DNA of 64,000 nucleotides from Polaromonas sp. Its GTDB lineage: Bacteria; Pseudomonadota; Gammaproteobacteria; Burkholderiales; Burkholderiaceae_C. Under the pieces are notes generated by a model. That model did no database searches. It saw only the letters and a list, made by a program, of their open reading frames with translations, and was not told where the DNA came from. The position numbers and the translations under genes are program-made. This document shows, piece after piece, positions 10,262 to 20,185 of the stretch. The stretch covers positions 92,218 through 156,217 of the forward strand of contig NZ_JABBPE010000004.1 of NCBI RefSeq assembly GCF_012927455.1, in the 5' to 3' direction. How positions within the stretch are numbered: position 1 is the first letter of the stretch; every line of letters starts with the position of its first letter.

Positions 10262-10705
10262 CTATTTGCCCTGGACAGCGTGATTGCGGGCGATGGCCTC
10301 ATTCTGGGCCAGCTGGACGTCGGCATTCTGGTGAAAAGCGGTCTGCTTGATGCAGTAGGCAAACAGCTCGTCAAGCTCGCTGGACTTATCAAAGACCTCA
10401 TCGGCTCCCAGCTCAATCGCCCGCCTGCGGATTTCCGGCGTAGCGTAGTTGGTCAGAACCACCACGTGCTGATACGGCTCCCGTTTTCGGCAGCCAGCCA
10501 GCACGCCCAAGCCCGTACCCTCCTTCAAGAATAGGTCGACGATGGCCAAATGCCACTGGCCGTCGTTTTGCGCCAGCCAGCGACTGGCTTCGGCCTGGGT
10601 CGCGCCATGACTGCAGACTTCTACATCGGCTATCTCGCGCAGCGATTCGATCAGGTTCTCCAGAACAATCTGGTTGTCTTCGGCGAGGTAAGTGATGAGT
10701 GCCAT
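10262..10705 (-). CDS. Response regulator receiver-domain protein
   Basis: 147 aa, receiver layout (YLAEDN, AIVDLFL, VVLTNYA, VFDKSSE); no output domain. Confidence 0.8.
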   Translation of the reverse strand: MALITYLAEDNQIVLENLIESLREIADVEVCSHGATQAEASRWLAQNDGQWHLAIVDLFLKEGTGLGVLAGCRKREPYQHVVVLTNYATPEIRRRAIELGADEVFDKSSELDELFAYCIKQTAFHQNADVQLAQNEAIARNHAVQGK

Positions 10706-10942
10706 GGTGGTATTGGGGTTGCTGCGCTGGCCGGCGACAACGCATCATTAACCCGGCTGCTTTCCTCAAACTACCTTAGGCTCAAGCAAAACAAAAACTG
10801 CCGTCCATTGGCTCGCATGGAAGTAGGACAAGCCTTGCTTCGCCCGCCTTCGCGTGTGCAAAGGCGCCGCCAATAAAGCTGCGATCCTGGTACGGGCGCT
10901 TTGCCACGGCTTCGACAAGCCGCCGGTTACGCGGGACCAGGC

Positions 10943-11791
10943 CTAAAAATGCTCGTGCGGCGCCAGATAGCGCCACTGGCCTATCGGCAAATGGCCCAGG
11001 TTGACGCGGCCAATGCGCACCCGCTTCAAGCCGGTCACAAACAGCCCGACCTGCTCGCACATGCGGCGAATCTGGCGCTTTTTGCCTTGCTTGAGGACAA
11101 ACCGCAGTTGCTCGGGGTTTTGCCAATCGACTTGCGCGGGCTTGAGCGCCTCGCCATCCAGACTCAGGCCGTCGCGCAGCAGCGCCAGCTGTGCGCGCGG
11201 AAACACCGCCTGCACGTTGACGGTTTCAGCACCGTAACTGACGCGCACCAGATACTCTTTTTCCATGTCCGAATCTTCGCCGATCAGCTGGCGCGCCACC
11301 CGGCCGTCCTGCGTCAGCACCAGCAGGCCAATCGAGTCGATATCGAGCCGGCCGGCCGGTGCCAGGCCGCGCAGCTGCTCATGGCCCCAGCGCATACGGC
11401 TGTTGCATTCGCTCCAGCGATTTTGCGGCTGCACCAGCACCACGGCCGGCTCATGGCCGTCTTCGGCCTGACCGCTGACATAGCCGACCGGCTTGTTGAT
11501 CAGGATGGTGACCTGCTGGCGCTGCTGCTGCTCAGCCTCGCGCGCCACCTCGATGCGCGCATCGAGCGCGACCGGCTGGCCCATCACGGCGGGCACGCCG
11601 TTGACGCGGACCCAGCCGCGCGCAATCCAGTCATCGCCTTCGCGGCGCGAGCAAAGGCCCAAATCGGCCATGCGCTTGTTCAGCCGCACGGTCACGGGCA
11701 CGCTGCCTGGCGCTGGCGCCGGGGCTTTAGGGATGCGTACCGCTGTGCCCGCAGATTGCGGCGTTGTCTTGGGTTTTGATGAATCTTGCAT
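10943..11791 (-). CDS. 23S rRNA pseudouridine synthase (RluF/RsuA family)
   Basis: S4 domain (LNKRMADLGLCSRREGDDWIARGWVRVNG) and GRLDIDSIGLLVLTQDG catalytic motif. Confidence 0.88.
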   Translation of the reverse strand: MQDSSKPKTTPQSAGTAVRIPKAPAPAPGSVPVTVRLNKRMADLGLCSRREGDDWIARGWVRVNGVPAVMGQPVALDARIEVAREAEQQQRQQVTILINKPVGYVSGQAEDGHEPAVVLVQPQNRWSECNSRMRWGHEQLRGLAPAGRLDIDSIGLLVLTQDGRVARQLIGEDSDMEKEYLVRVSYGAETVNVQAVFPRAQLALLRDGLSLDGEALKPAQVDWQNPEQLRFVLKQGKKRQIRRMCEQVGLFVTGLKRVRIGRVNLGHLPIGQWRYLAPHEHF

Positions 11792-11839
11792 TTGCTATTT
11801 ATTTTATAGCTGACTGCGCCCGTAAATAATGGGCTACAG
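11792..11839 (-). repeat. ~48-bp interspersed repeat, copy 3 (reverse), abutting the pseudouridine synthase start codon
   Basis: Reverse complement: cctgtagcccattatttacgggcgcagtcagctataaaataaatagcaaa. Confidence 0.8.
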
Positions 11840-12309
11840 GCATATTTGGTATGTAATTTTGGGCAGTTTGCGTTTCAACATGGCAGCTGGCGGCGAGCGA
11901 CCGCCGTTTCCGTGTTTCCGTGTTTCCAGGTTTCCGTGCGTCGGTGTTTGCACCGCGCCGCGCCTGCCTGCAGCTGTTGTCGCCGATGGCCTCGCACAAA
12001 CGCGGTCCGTGCTGCTGAAGCTATCGGGTCCAAATCTTCCTGAGTCTTGATTTTGCGCCCCTTGGCATTTTGAGCCCAACCGCCCCGGTCGAGTGCCGGT
12101 TTTGGGCCGGTCAAAAAAAATACGTATCGTTTTGGGACAGTTCGTCGCCTAAGCGGTTTGCCGAGTTGGTTTAGCCCGGTGTTTTCCCTTAAAGCCGGAC
12201 TATTTCAGACTTAGGACTATTGTTTTTTTTTGGGCGATTGCGCTTAATGACATACCAAATTTTTTTGGATCATTCTTAGACATTTGACTTTTACAAAGGG
12301 GAGCAAACC

Positions 12310-13587
12310 ATGAAAGCAGGCAGACCACTGCTGGCGCTTGTCGCCGCAGGACTGGCTTTGGGCGCCGCCGCCCAATCCGGCAAAGACAACATCGCCAATC
12401 TCAAGCAGATGAAGGTGTCGGGTACCGATCTGAACATTCCGTCAATTCCGCAAGAGGGCAAAAACGCCGACGCGATTCGATCCAACCTGAAGCGCATCAA
12501 GCTGCCGCCAGGCTTCAAGATTGACCTGTATGCGGTGGTTCCCGACGCACGCCACATGGCGGTCGCCCCATCGACCAACATGCTGTTTGTAGGCACGCGC
12601 AAAACCACGGTGTGGGCCGTGACCGATCGCAATGGCGCTGGCGCGGCCACTGAAGTCAAGGCGTTTGCCCCTTCGCTGAACTTCAAGGTGCCTAACGGCG
12701 TGTGCTGGACCAAGGACGGCTTTCTGGTGGTGGCCGAGCACAACCGCATTCTCAACTTTCCGGCCGCCGAGTTTTTCTATGAAGGCCCGGATGTTGCGGT
12801 AATTGAAGTGGTGGCGCAAGGCAACCTGATTCCGGTCGAAGAAGAGTCGTACAACCACGGCGCGCGCGTGTGCCGGGTTGGCGACGACGGCAAGCTGTAT
12901 GTCAGCCTAGGCCAACCCCACAATGTGCCGCCCGCCGGCAAGGTCGACTTGTACAGCAAGCTGGGCATAGGCGGCGTTTTGCGCATGGACCCGTTTGACG
13001 GCTCCAAGCGCGAAGTGTTCGCGCGCGGCATCCGCAACTCGGTCGGCATGGACTTCAACCCCAAGGACAAAACCCTGTGGTTTACCGACAACCAGACCGA
13101 TGGCCTGGGCGATACGGTGCCTCCTGGCGAACTCAACCGTGTGACGGCCGTCGGTCAGCACTTTGGATACCCCTACTGGAACGGCAAGTTCAAGGTGGCG
13201 GGCAGCGCAGCGGCAGCCGATCTGAAGGACATGAAAGAGCCGCCCAACACGGTGCCACCCCAGCTTGAGTTCCCGGCGCACCAGGCGCAACTGGGCATGA
13301 CCTTCTACAGCGGCAAGCAGTTCCCGGCCAAATACCAGGGCGGCATGTTCATTGCCGCGCACGGCTCCTGGAACAGCACCAAGGCGACCGGCGCGTTGAT
13401 CAACTTCGTTCCTGTCAACGCCGACGGTTCGGCCGGCAAGGCCGAGATATTCGCCGAAGGCTGGCTGGACAGCGAGACTGGTACCTACCGCGGCCGCCCG
13501 GTCGACGTGGCGCCCATGAAGGACGGCTCGATACTGATCTCCGACGACTACGCCGGCGCGATTTACCGCGTCACCTACAGCAACTGA
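12310..13587 (+). CDS. PQQ-dependent sugar dehydrogenase (glucose/sorbosone dehydrogenase fold)
   Basis: 425 aa beta-propeller-like sequence, RGIRNSVGMDFNPKDKTLWFTDNQTDGLGD; signal peptide. Confidence 0.85.
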   Translation: MKAGRPLLALVAAGLALGAAAQSGKDNIANLKQMKVSGTDLNIPSIPQEGKNADAIRSNLKRIKLPPGFKIDLYAVVPDARHMAVAPSTNMLFVGTRKTTVWAVTDRNGAGAATEVKAFAPSLNFKVPNGVCWTKDGFLVVAEHNRILNFPAAEFFYEGPDVAVIEVVAQGNLIPVEEESYNHGARVCRVGDDGKLYVSLGQPHNVPPAGKVDLYSKLGIGGVLRMDPFDGSKREVFARGIRNSVGMDFNPKDKTLWFTDNQTDGLGDTVPPGELNRVTAVGQHFGYPYWNGKFKVAGSAAAADLKDMKEPPNTVPPQLEFPAHQAQLGMTFYSGKQFPAKYQGGMFIAAHGSWNSTKATGALINFVPVNADGSAGKAEIFAEGWLDSETGTYRGRPVDVAPMKDGSILISDDYAGAIYRVTYSN

Positions 13588-13682
13588 TGTCCCCGCGCCC
13601 CGGTCGGTTCGCCGGCTCGGGGCGTCAATGACCATCACGGGGACTTGAACAGTCCCCGTTCGTATTTGGAGGCAAGAAAATC

Positions 13683-14000
13683 ATGCGACGACTCCTGACA
13701 ATTTTGTGTTTGATGGCAATCGCCGGCGCCGCCACGGCCGCCGACGTCAATGCGGGCAAGACCAAGTCTGCGGTCTGCGCCGTCTGCCACGGCGTGCAGG
13801 GACTGTCGACCCTGCCCAATGCACCCAACCTGGCCGGCCAGCCGCAGATTTATCTGGCCGAGCAGCTCAAGAATTACCGCAGCGGCAAGCGCACGCATGA
13901 GGTCATGAGCGTAATCGCCAAGCCCTTGAGCGATCAGGAAATCGAAGATTTGTCGGCGTGGTACGCCTCGCTACAAATTGTGCTGCGGGAAAGCAAATAG
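13683..14000 (+). CDS. c-type cytochrome
   Basis: Signal peptide, CAVCHG heme motif, distal Met in HEVMSVIAKPL. Confidence 0.88.
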   Translation: MRRLLTILCLMAIAGAATAADVNAGKTKSAVCAVCHGVQGLSTLPNAPNLAGQPQIYLAEQLKNYRSGKRTHEVMSVIAKPLSDQEIEDLSAWYASLQIVLRESK

Positions 14001-14221
14001 CTGGCAGGCGACTCTCATTCGTTAACATCTCGACACCCGCCCAGCTTGCGCTGAGTCAAGGATATAAGTATGGTCAAGCTTCATGCGGCGGCTGGCCTGG
14101 ACTGAAAAGTGTTTGAAAATTTTCAAATGCAGACCTGTCTACACACCCTAAAACCGGGTGAAGCCATCTAGCGATTTTTTGCCAGGGCAGGCGTGCCTGC
14201 ATTAAAACCCAAGGGCTCGTC

Positions 14222-15865
14222 ATGCGACTGCTATTCGCGAACTTTCACGGAAGGCGCGTGACTCGCGCCACTTGCCTGATCGTTTCAAGTGCGCTCGCAC
14301 TGTTGACCTTGGGGTGCCAGGGCCGCACCCCAGGCGAAGTGGCGGCGCCGCAGCCACCGGCATCGGCACCGGTCGCTGCCGTCGCCGCTGCCGATCCTTA
14401 CGACACGGCCAAAATGGATTTCAAGACGCCGCCGGCCGTGCTTTCTAACGAGCGCCACACCGGGCCTTTTTCCGCCGGCAGCGCGCTGAATATGGAGCCG
14501 GCGCTCAAAGCCCTCGACCCGTCGCCGGTCAAGGAAATTCGCCTGGACACGACGCACAAGATCATCGAAATTGCGCCCGGCGTGAAGTTCAGTGCCTGGA
14601 CCTTTGGCGACCAGGTGCCCGGGCCGGTGGTTCGCGCGCGGGTCGGCGACCGCATCAAGTTCACAATGACCAACCGCTCGGACGAGCCGGTCCCGGGCGT
14701 GAACGTGACGGCCGCGCCGATGATGCATTCGATGGACTTTCATTCGGCCATGGTCTCTCCGCAAGACAAATACCGCTCGATTGCACCGGGCCAGACAATT
14801 TCGTTTGAATTCACGCTCAATTACCCGGGCGTCTTCATGTACCACTGCGGCACGCCGATGGTGCTTGAGCACTTGGCCTCGGGCATGTACGGCATGATGA
14901 TCGTCGAGCCGCGCGGCGGCTACCCGACCAAGGTGGACCGCGAGTATGCGGTGCTGCAAAGCGAGTTCTACACCAAGCTCGACCCGCAAAAACGCATGGT
15001 CGATGGCCAGCCGCTACATGTGCTGGACGGCGACCGGGTGCGCGCCAAGTCGCCGACCTACACCGTGTTCAACGGCCGCTACAACGCCATGGTCGACAAG
15101 CCTTTGCCGGCCAAGCCCGGAGAGCGGGTGCGCCTGTTCGTGATGAATGTCGGGCCGTCCAACACGTCGAGCTTTCATGTGGTCGGCACGATCTTCGACC
15201 GCGTCTGGATGGATGGCAATCCGGACAACCAGTTTCGCGGCATGCAGACGGTGCTGCTCGGTTCGTCAAGTGGCGCGATTGTGGAATTCATCATTCCCGA
15301 GGCGGGCAACTATGTGATGGTCGACCACCACTTTGCCAATGCGTCGCAGGGCGCAATCGGCCTGATTGCGGCGGGCGGCACGCCAGAGGGCGGAGGCGCC
15401 GATGCGGGCATGGAACACCACAACATTCCGGCCACGGCGGCGCCGAGCGAGCCGAATGCCCAGAAAGGCAAGCTGGCGTTTGAGTCGAAGTGTCTGGCCT
15501 GCCACTCGATTGGCGGCGGCGACAAGATGGGCCCCGACCTGTACGGCGTGACCAAGCGCTACGACGACGCCTGGCTCACGCGCTGGCTCAAATCGCCTGA
15601 GGAGATGATGAAGACCGACCCCAGGGCCAAGGCATCGCTTGAAAAATGGAAGGTTCCCATGCCCAACCAGGGCTTGAGCGATGAAGAGATCAAGCAGTAC
15701 ATCGCTTACTTCAAATGGGCCGACCTGAACCTGAAGCCGCAAGGCAAGGCGCAGCCCCAGCCGGCCGCCCCAGGCGCTGCGCTGCCGCCCTCGCAAACAA
15801 AATCGGCCGCGCCGATGCCTGCGGTGCCGGCCGTGGCCGCATCCGCTGCCGCTAAAAAGCCGTGA
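14222..15865 (+). CDS. nirK: Copper-containing nitrite reductase-like protein with C-terminal cytochrome c domain
   Basis: Cupredoxin domains with MHSMDFHSA, YHCGTPMVLEHLASGM and SSFHVVGTIFDRVW, matching type-1/type-2 Cu ligand positions of NirK; C-terminal CLACHS heme motif. Confidence 0.75.
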   Translation: MRLLFANFHGRRVTRATCLIVSSALALLTLGCQGRTPGEVAAPQPPASAPVAAVAAADPYDTAKMDFKTPPAVLSNERHTGPFSAGSALNMEPALKALDPSPVKEIRLDTTHKIIEIAPGVKFSAWTFGDQVPGPVVRARVGDRIKFTMTNRSDEPVPGVNVTAAPMMHSMDFHSAMVSPQDKYRSIAPGQTISFEFTLNYPGVFMYHCGTPMVLEHLASGMYGMMIVEPRGGYPTKVDREYAVLQSEFYTKLDPQKRMVDGQPLHVLDGDRVRAKSPTYTVFNGRYNAMVDKPLPAKPGERVRLFVMNVGPSNTSSFHVVGTIFDRVWMDGNPDNQFRGMQTVLLGSSSGAIVEFIIPEAGNYVMVDHHFANASQGAIGLIAAGGTPEGGGADAGMEHHNIPATAAPSEPNAQKGKLAFESKCLACHSIGGGDKMGPDLYGVTKRYDDAWLTRWLKSPEEMMKTDPRAKASLEKWKVPMPNQGLSDEEIKQYIAYFKWADLNLKPQGKAQPQPAAPGAALPPSQTKSAAPMPAVPAVAASAAAKKP

Positions 15866-16272
15866 AGCCAGGCCGGTCGTTTTTGCCGGCCTTGCGCGCT
15901 GCCTGGATGTTTGCCAGGGTCCTAGGTGCGGCCGGCGCAGCGCTTGCGCCCATGGCAAGCCATGCCTGCGGTGCCTGTGTCGAAGACAACGTTGCCGCAA
16001 CGTACGACCACCAGGTGCTCGCGCGCGCCAAGGCGGTTGGCAGCGTGGTGGTGTTTTGCCAGGTCAGCGCTCAATTTGATGCGCTGCAACTGGTGAAATC
16101 GGCACGGCGCGTTGCGGGTGTAATCGCGCAGAGCGTGCGAACCTCGAATCAACCGCCAGCGCTGTCATTTGCCTTCGATCCGGCGCGCCAATCGCCGCAG
16201 GCCGCTGTCGATGCGATTGGGCGCAGCCTGCCGGCCAATACGCGCGTGTCGATCGTGCGGGTAATGAAATAA
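15862..16272 (+). CDS. Hypothetical exported protein, translationally coupled to the nitrite reductase gene
   Basis: 4-bp ATGA overlap with preceding gene; signal-like N-terminus, then HACGACVEDNVAATYDHQV. Confidence 0.6.
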   Translation: MKPGRSFLPALRAAWMFARVLGAAGAALAPMASHACGACVEDNVAATYDHQVLARAKAVGSVVVFCQVSAQFDALQLVKSARRVAGVIAQSVRTSNQPPALSFAFDPARQSPQAAVDAIGRSLPANTRVSIVRVMK

Positions 16273-16392
16273 AAACGCCCCGCAGTACGGTCAGGGATGC
16301 GTCGGCATCAGCCGGTGTGGCGCGAACGCGCTGTGCAGGAAGCACGGGGTTTGGGAGGACCGTGTTCGGACAAAGGCGGGCCAGTATTTTAG

Positions 16393-16441
16393 AAAGCTAT
16401 TGATTTGATAGCTGCTAACGCCCGTCCATCATGCGCTAGAG
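16393..16441 (-). repeat. ~48-bp interspersed repeat, copy 4 (reverse), overlapping the Crp/Fnr stop codon
   Basis: Reverse complement: gctctagcgcatgatggacgggcgttagcagctatcaaatcaatagcttt. Confidence 0.8.
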
Positions 16442-17170
16442 CTGCTTTTTATCATTAAACATGCTGGAACGCAGCGCCACGATGTCAAGCACGCGCAGCC
16501 CGCCGTATTCAACGCGAATAATGCCTTGCGCCTGCAGCGTGGTTAGCGCTTCGTTGACGCGTTGACGTGACAGACCGACCAGATAGGCCAACTCCTGCTG
16601 CGTGATGCGCAGCACTTCGCCCACGCCCGGATAGAGCACCGGGTTGAACAGCGCGGCCAGGCTGCGCGCCACCCGCAGATCGGGGTTATTCATGCGGTCA
16701 ATCTCACGCGCCGCGATGAACTGCCCGAGCCGCTCGTTGAGCTGGTTCATGACAAAACGATTAAAGCTGATCGAGTGGTCCAGCAGCCAGTGAAAGCTGT
16801 CGACCGGCAAGCCGGCCACCACGCTTTTGCGCAGCGCCTGGATGTTGTAGCGGTAGGGCTCGCGCTTGAGCGCCGTGCCTTCGCCAAACCAGCCTCCGGG
16901 CGGCACACCGGTGAAGGTCATGGTCAGGCCCTGGGCGTTGTCGGCACTCATCTTGAGCAGCCCCTCGACCACGCCAAACCAGTAAGTCACCGGTTTGCCG
17001 ACGCGGCACACATAGTCGCCCGTCGACGCGTCGCCGACCTGTAGCGCCGCCACCGCACGCGCCCGCTCATCACCTTGCAGCAACCGCAGCCAGGGAATGC
17101 CTTGCAGTTCATCCGGCGTGGGCGTTCTGCGGCGCTGGTGCAGGGGCAGGTCAGAGGAAAGGGATTTCAT
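16436..17170 (-). CDS. Crp/Fnr family transcriptional regulator
   Basis: cNMP-binding-like domain plus HTH ITQQELAYLVGLSRQRVNEALTTLQAQGIIRVEYGGLRVLD. Start MKSLSSDLP at 17170 preferred over the longer ORF. Confidence 0.88.
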   Translation of the reverse strand: MKSLSSDLPLHQRRRTPTPDELQGIPWLRLLQGDERARAVAALQVGDASTGDYVCRVGKPVTYWFGVVEGLLKMSADNAQGLTMTFTGVPPGGWFGEGTALKREPYRYNIQALRKSVVAGLPVDSFHWLLDHSISFNRFVMNQLNERLGQFIAAREIDRMNNPDLRVARSLAALFNPVLYPGVGEVLRITQQELAYLVGLSRQRVNEALTTLQAQGIIRVEYGGLRVLDIVALRSSMFNDKKQL

Positions 17171-17339
17171 GGGCGTGCTTTGTCCGACAAGGGCATCCTC
17201 CGGGCACACCCGCTTAGGACTTACCCGCAAATTGTCGTCGCAACGACAAGCGAACGTCAAACACAAGCCTACTATGCGTTTTATACCAGCCGTTTTTCTT
17301 GACAGAAGGGCTGCACCAAACTGTAAACAAGGAACCGCA

Positions 17340-19286
17340 ATGCAGACTACGTTCCCGCAATTGCTGCTCAAACATGCCGCTGAACGCCCCGCCGACGCCG
17401 CCATGCGCGAAAAGGAATATGGCATCTGGCAAGCCCACAGCTGGGCCGGCATGGCGACGCTGGTTGAACACATTGCCTGCGGCCTGCACCAGGCCGGCCT
17501 GCAGCGCGGTGAACACATGGCGGTCATTGGCGCCAACCGGCCCCGCCTGTACGCCACCATGCTGGCGGCGCAGTCGCTAGGCGCCATCCCGATTCCGCTG
17601 TACCAGGATGCCGTCGGCGCCGAATGCGTGTTCCCCATCAACAACGCCGACGTCCGATTTGCCTTTGCCGAAGACCAGGAGCAGGTCGACAAGCTGCTGG
17701 AGATTCGCGACCGCTGCCCTAACCTGAGCCACATCATTTTTGACGACCCGCGCGGTTTGCGCAAATACGACGAGCCCGGCCTGGTGTCGCTCGATCTGCT
17801 GATTGAAGCCGGCCAGGCTTTGGCCAAAAGCCAGCCCGCACTGTTCAAGGCCGAAGTCGACAAAACCAGCCCCGACTGCGTGGCCGCGATGTTTTTTACT
17901 TCGGGCACCACCGGCAATCCCAAAGGCGTGGTGCACACGCACGCCAGCCTGCTGGACCGCGCGCAGGCGGGCGCCGAATTTGACAAGCTGACTGCCCATG
18001 AAGAAGTGCTGGCATATCTGCCGCCCGCCTGGATCGGCCAGAACATTTTCAGCTACGCCCAGTGGCTGGCTTGCGGTTACGTGGTGAACTGCCCCGAAAA
18101 CGCCAGTACGGTGACGATTGACCTCAAGGAGGTCGGGCCGACTTATTACTTTGCGCCACCACGGGTGTTCGAGGGTCTGCTCACCAACGTAACCATTCGC
18201 ATGGAAGACGCCGGGCGCATCAAGCGCGGCATGTACCACTACTTCATGGACCTGGCCCGCCGCGTGGGTCCGGCCCGCATGGATGGCAAGGCCGTAGGCC
18301 TGGCGCAGACCCTGCTGTATGGCCTGGGCAACCTGCTGGTGTACGGGCCGCTGCGCAACAATCTGGGCTTTTCCCGGGTGCGCGTGGCCTATACCGCCGG
18401 CGAGGCGATTGGCCCGGACCTCTTCATTTTTTACCGCTCCATCGGCATCAACCTTAAGCAGCTCTACGGCTCGACCGAAACCGCCGTGTTTGTCTGCCTG
18501 CAGCCCGACCATGAGGCGCGCGCCGACACGGTGGGCGTGCCGATCAAGGGCGTGCAGATCAAGGTGGCTGACAACGGCGAAATCATGGTCAAGTCGGCCG
18601 GCCTGCTCAAGGAATACTACAAAAACCCGACGGCAACCGCTGAAGTACTGACGGCCGACGGCTGGTACCACACCAGCGATGCCGGCTTCATCGACGCGCA
18701 TGGCCACCTGAAAATAATTGACCGGGTCAAGGACGTCGGCCGCATCAAGGGCGGCGCTAATGATGGCGCGATGTTTGCGCCCAAGTACGTCGAGAACAAA
18801 CTGAAGTTTTTCCCCTACATCAAGGAAGTCGTGGCTTATGGCGACGGCCGCGAAAAAGCCTGCGTCTTTGTCAATATTGATTTTGATGCGGTGGGCAACT
18901 GGGCCGAGCGACGCAACCTGCCCTACGCGGGCTACACCGATCTTGCGCAAAAACCCGAGGTCTACCAGCTCATCAAGGAATGCGTGGAAAAGGTCAATTC
19001 CGACCTCAGCGCAGACAGCTTGCTGGCGGGATCGCAAGTCAGCCGCTTTCTGGTGCTGCACAAAGAGCTTGATGCCGATGATGGCGAGCTGACCCGTACC
19101 AACAAGGTGCGTCGCGGCTTTATAGCCGAAAAATACCAGCCGCTGATTGACGCCCTGTACGGCAACAAAACCGAGCAGTTCATAGAAACCGTCGTCAAGT
19201 TTGAAGACGGCCGCAGTGGCAGCGTCAGCGCCACGCTGAAGATTGGCGATACCCAGACGTTTACCCCTGTGAAGGCCGCAGCATGA
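17340..19286 (+). CDS. AMP-dependent synthetase/ligase (long-chain acyl-CoA synthetase-like)
   Basis: Start MQTTFPQLLLKHAAERP; FFTSGTTGNPKGVVHTH AMP-binding motif. Confidence 0.9.
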   Translation: MQTTFPQLLLKHAAERPADAAMREKEYGIWQAHSWAGMATLVEHIACGLHQAGLQRGEHMAVIGANRPRLYATMLAAQSLGAIPIPLYQDAVGAECVFPINNADVRFAFAEDQEQVDKLLEIRDRCPNLSHIIFDDPRGLRKYDEPGLVSLDLLIEAGQALAKSQPALFKAEVDKTSPDCVAAMFFTSGTTGNPKGVVHTHASLLDRAQAGAEFDKLTAHEEVLAYLPPAWIGQNIFSYAQWLACGYVVNCPENASTVTIDLKEVGPTYYFAPPRVFEGLLTNVTIRMEDAGRIKRGMYHYFMDLARRVGPARMDGKAVGLAQTLLYGLGNLLVYGPLRNNLGFSRVRVAYTAGEAIGPDLFIFYRSIGINLKQLYGSTETAVFVCLQPDHEARADTVGVPIKGVQIKVADNGEIMVKSAGLLKEYYKNPTATAEVLTADGWYHTSDAGFIDAHGHLKIIDRVKDVGRIKGGANDGAMFAPKYVENKLKFFPYIKEVVAYGDGREKACVFVNIDFDAVGNWAERRNLPYAGYTDLAQKPEVYQLIKECVEKVNSDLSADSLLAGSQVSRFLVLHKELDADDGELTRTNKVRRGFIAEKYQPLIDALYGNKTEQFIETVVKFEDGRSGSVSATLKIGDTQTFTPVKAAA

Positions 19287-20173
19287 GCACCGTAAACATG
19301 AATGCTGACCTGGGCGCAGTTCGCGCGGCGACCGAACGCAGCGCAGGCCCAGCGTCGGCAACCAGCGCAGTACAGCAAGTGACGAGCGTGGCAGCCAAGA
19401 AGATTGGCGACGTCATTCTTGACGTGCAGAACATCAGCCTGAGCTTTGGCGGCGTCAAGGCCTTGCACGACATTTCGTTCAACGTCAAAGAGCACGAAAT
19501 CCGCGCCATCATCGGGCCCAACGGCGCCGGCAAAAGCTCCATGCTCAACTGCATCAACGGCGTTTATTCGCCGCAGCAGGGCTCAATCGCCTTTCGCGGC
19601 CAGACCTTCAAGCACATGAACAGCCACCAGGTGGCGGTGATGGGCGTGGCCCGCACCTTCCAGAACCTGGCGTTATTCAAGGGCATGAGCGTGCTCGACA
19701 ACATCATGTCGGGCCGCAACCTGAAGATCAAAAGCAACCTGCTGCTGCAGGCCTTGCGCATTGGCCCGGCAGAAAAAGAAGAAATCAGGCACCGCGAGGC
19801 AGTGGAAAAGATCATCGACTTCCTGGAAATCCAGGCCTTCCGCAAAACACCGGTGGGGCAGCTGCCCTACGGTTTGCAAAAACGTGTGGACCTGGGCCGC
19901 GCCCTGGCTATGGAGCCGCAGGTGCTACTGCTGGACGAACCCATGGCTGGCATGAACGTCGAGGAAAAGCAGGACATGTGCCGCTTCGTGCTCGACGTCA
20001 ACGACGAATTCGGCACCACGGTCGTGCTGATCGAGCATGACATGGGCGTCGTCATGGATATTTCTGACCGCGTGGTGGTGCTCGACTACGGCAAAAAAAT
20101 TGGCGACGGCACGCCCGGCGAGGTTCGCAACAACCCCGACGTGATCAGCGCCTATCTCGGCACCTCGCACTGA
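19283..20173 (+). CDS. Branched-chain-type ABC transporter ATP-binding protein (LivG-like)
   Basis: Walker A GPNGAGKSS, Walker B VLLLDEPMAGMN; overlaps preceding stop by 4 bp. Confidence 0.92.
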   Translation: MSTVNMNADLGAVRAATERSAGPASATSAVQQVTSVAAKKIGDVILDVQNISLSFGGVKALHDISFNVKEHEIRAIIGPNGAGKSSMLNCINGVYSPQQGSIAFRGQTFKHMNSHQVAVMGVARTFQNLALFKGMSVLDNIMSGRNLKIKSNLLLQALRIGPAEKEEIRHREAVEKIIDFLEIQAFRKTPVGQLPYGLQKRVDLGRALAMEPQVLLLDEPMAGMNVEEKQDMCRFVLDVNDEFGTTVVLIEHDMGVVMDISDRVVVLDYGKKIGDGTPGEVRNNPDVISAYLGTSH

Positions 20174-20185
20174 AGAAAGATCAAG

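Noticed and set aside
17577-19361. 594-aa minus-strand ORF antisense to the acyl-CoA synthetase
   Set aside because: Mirror frame of a well-supported AMP-binding enzyme; low-information composition and no known motif.
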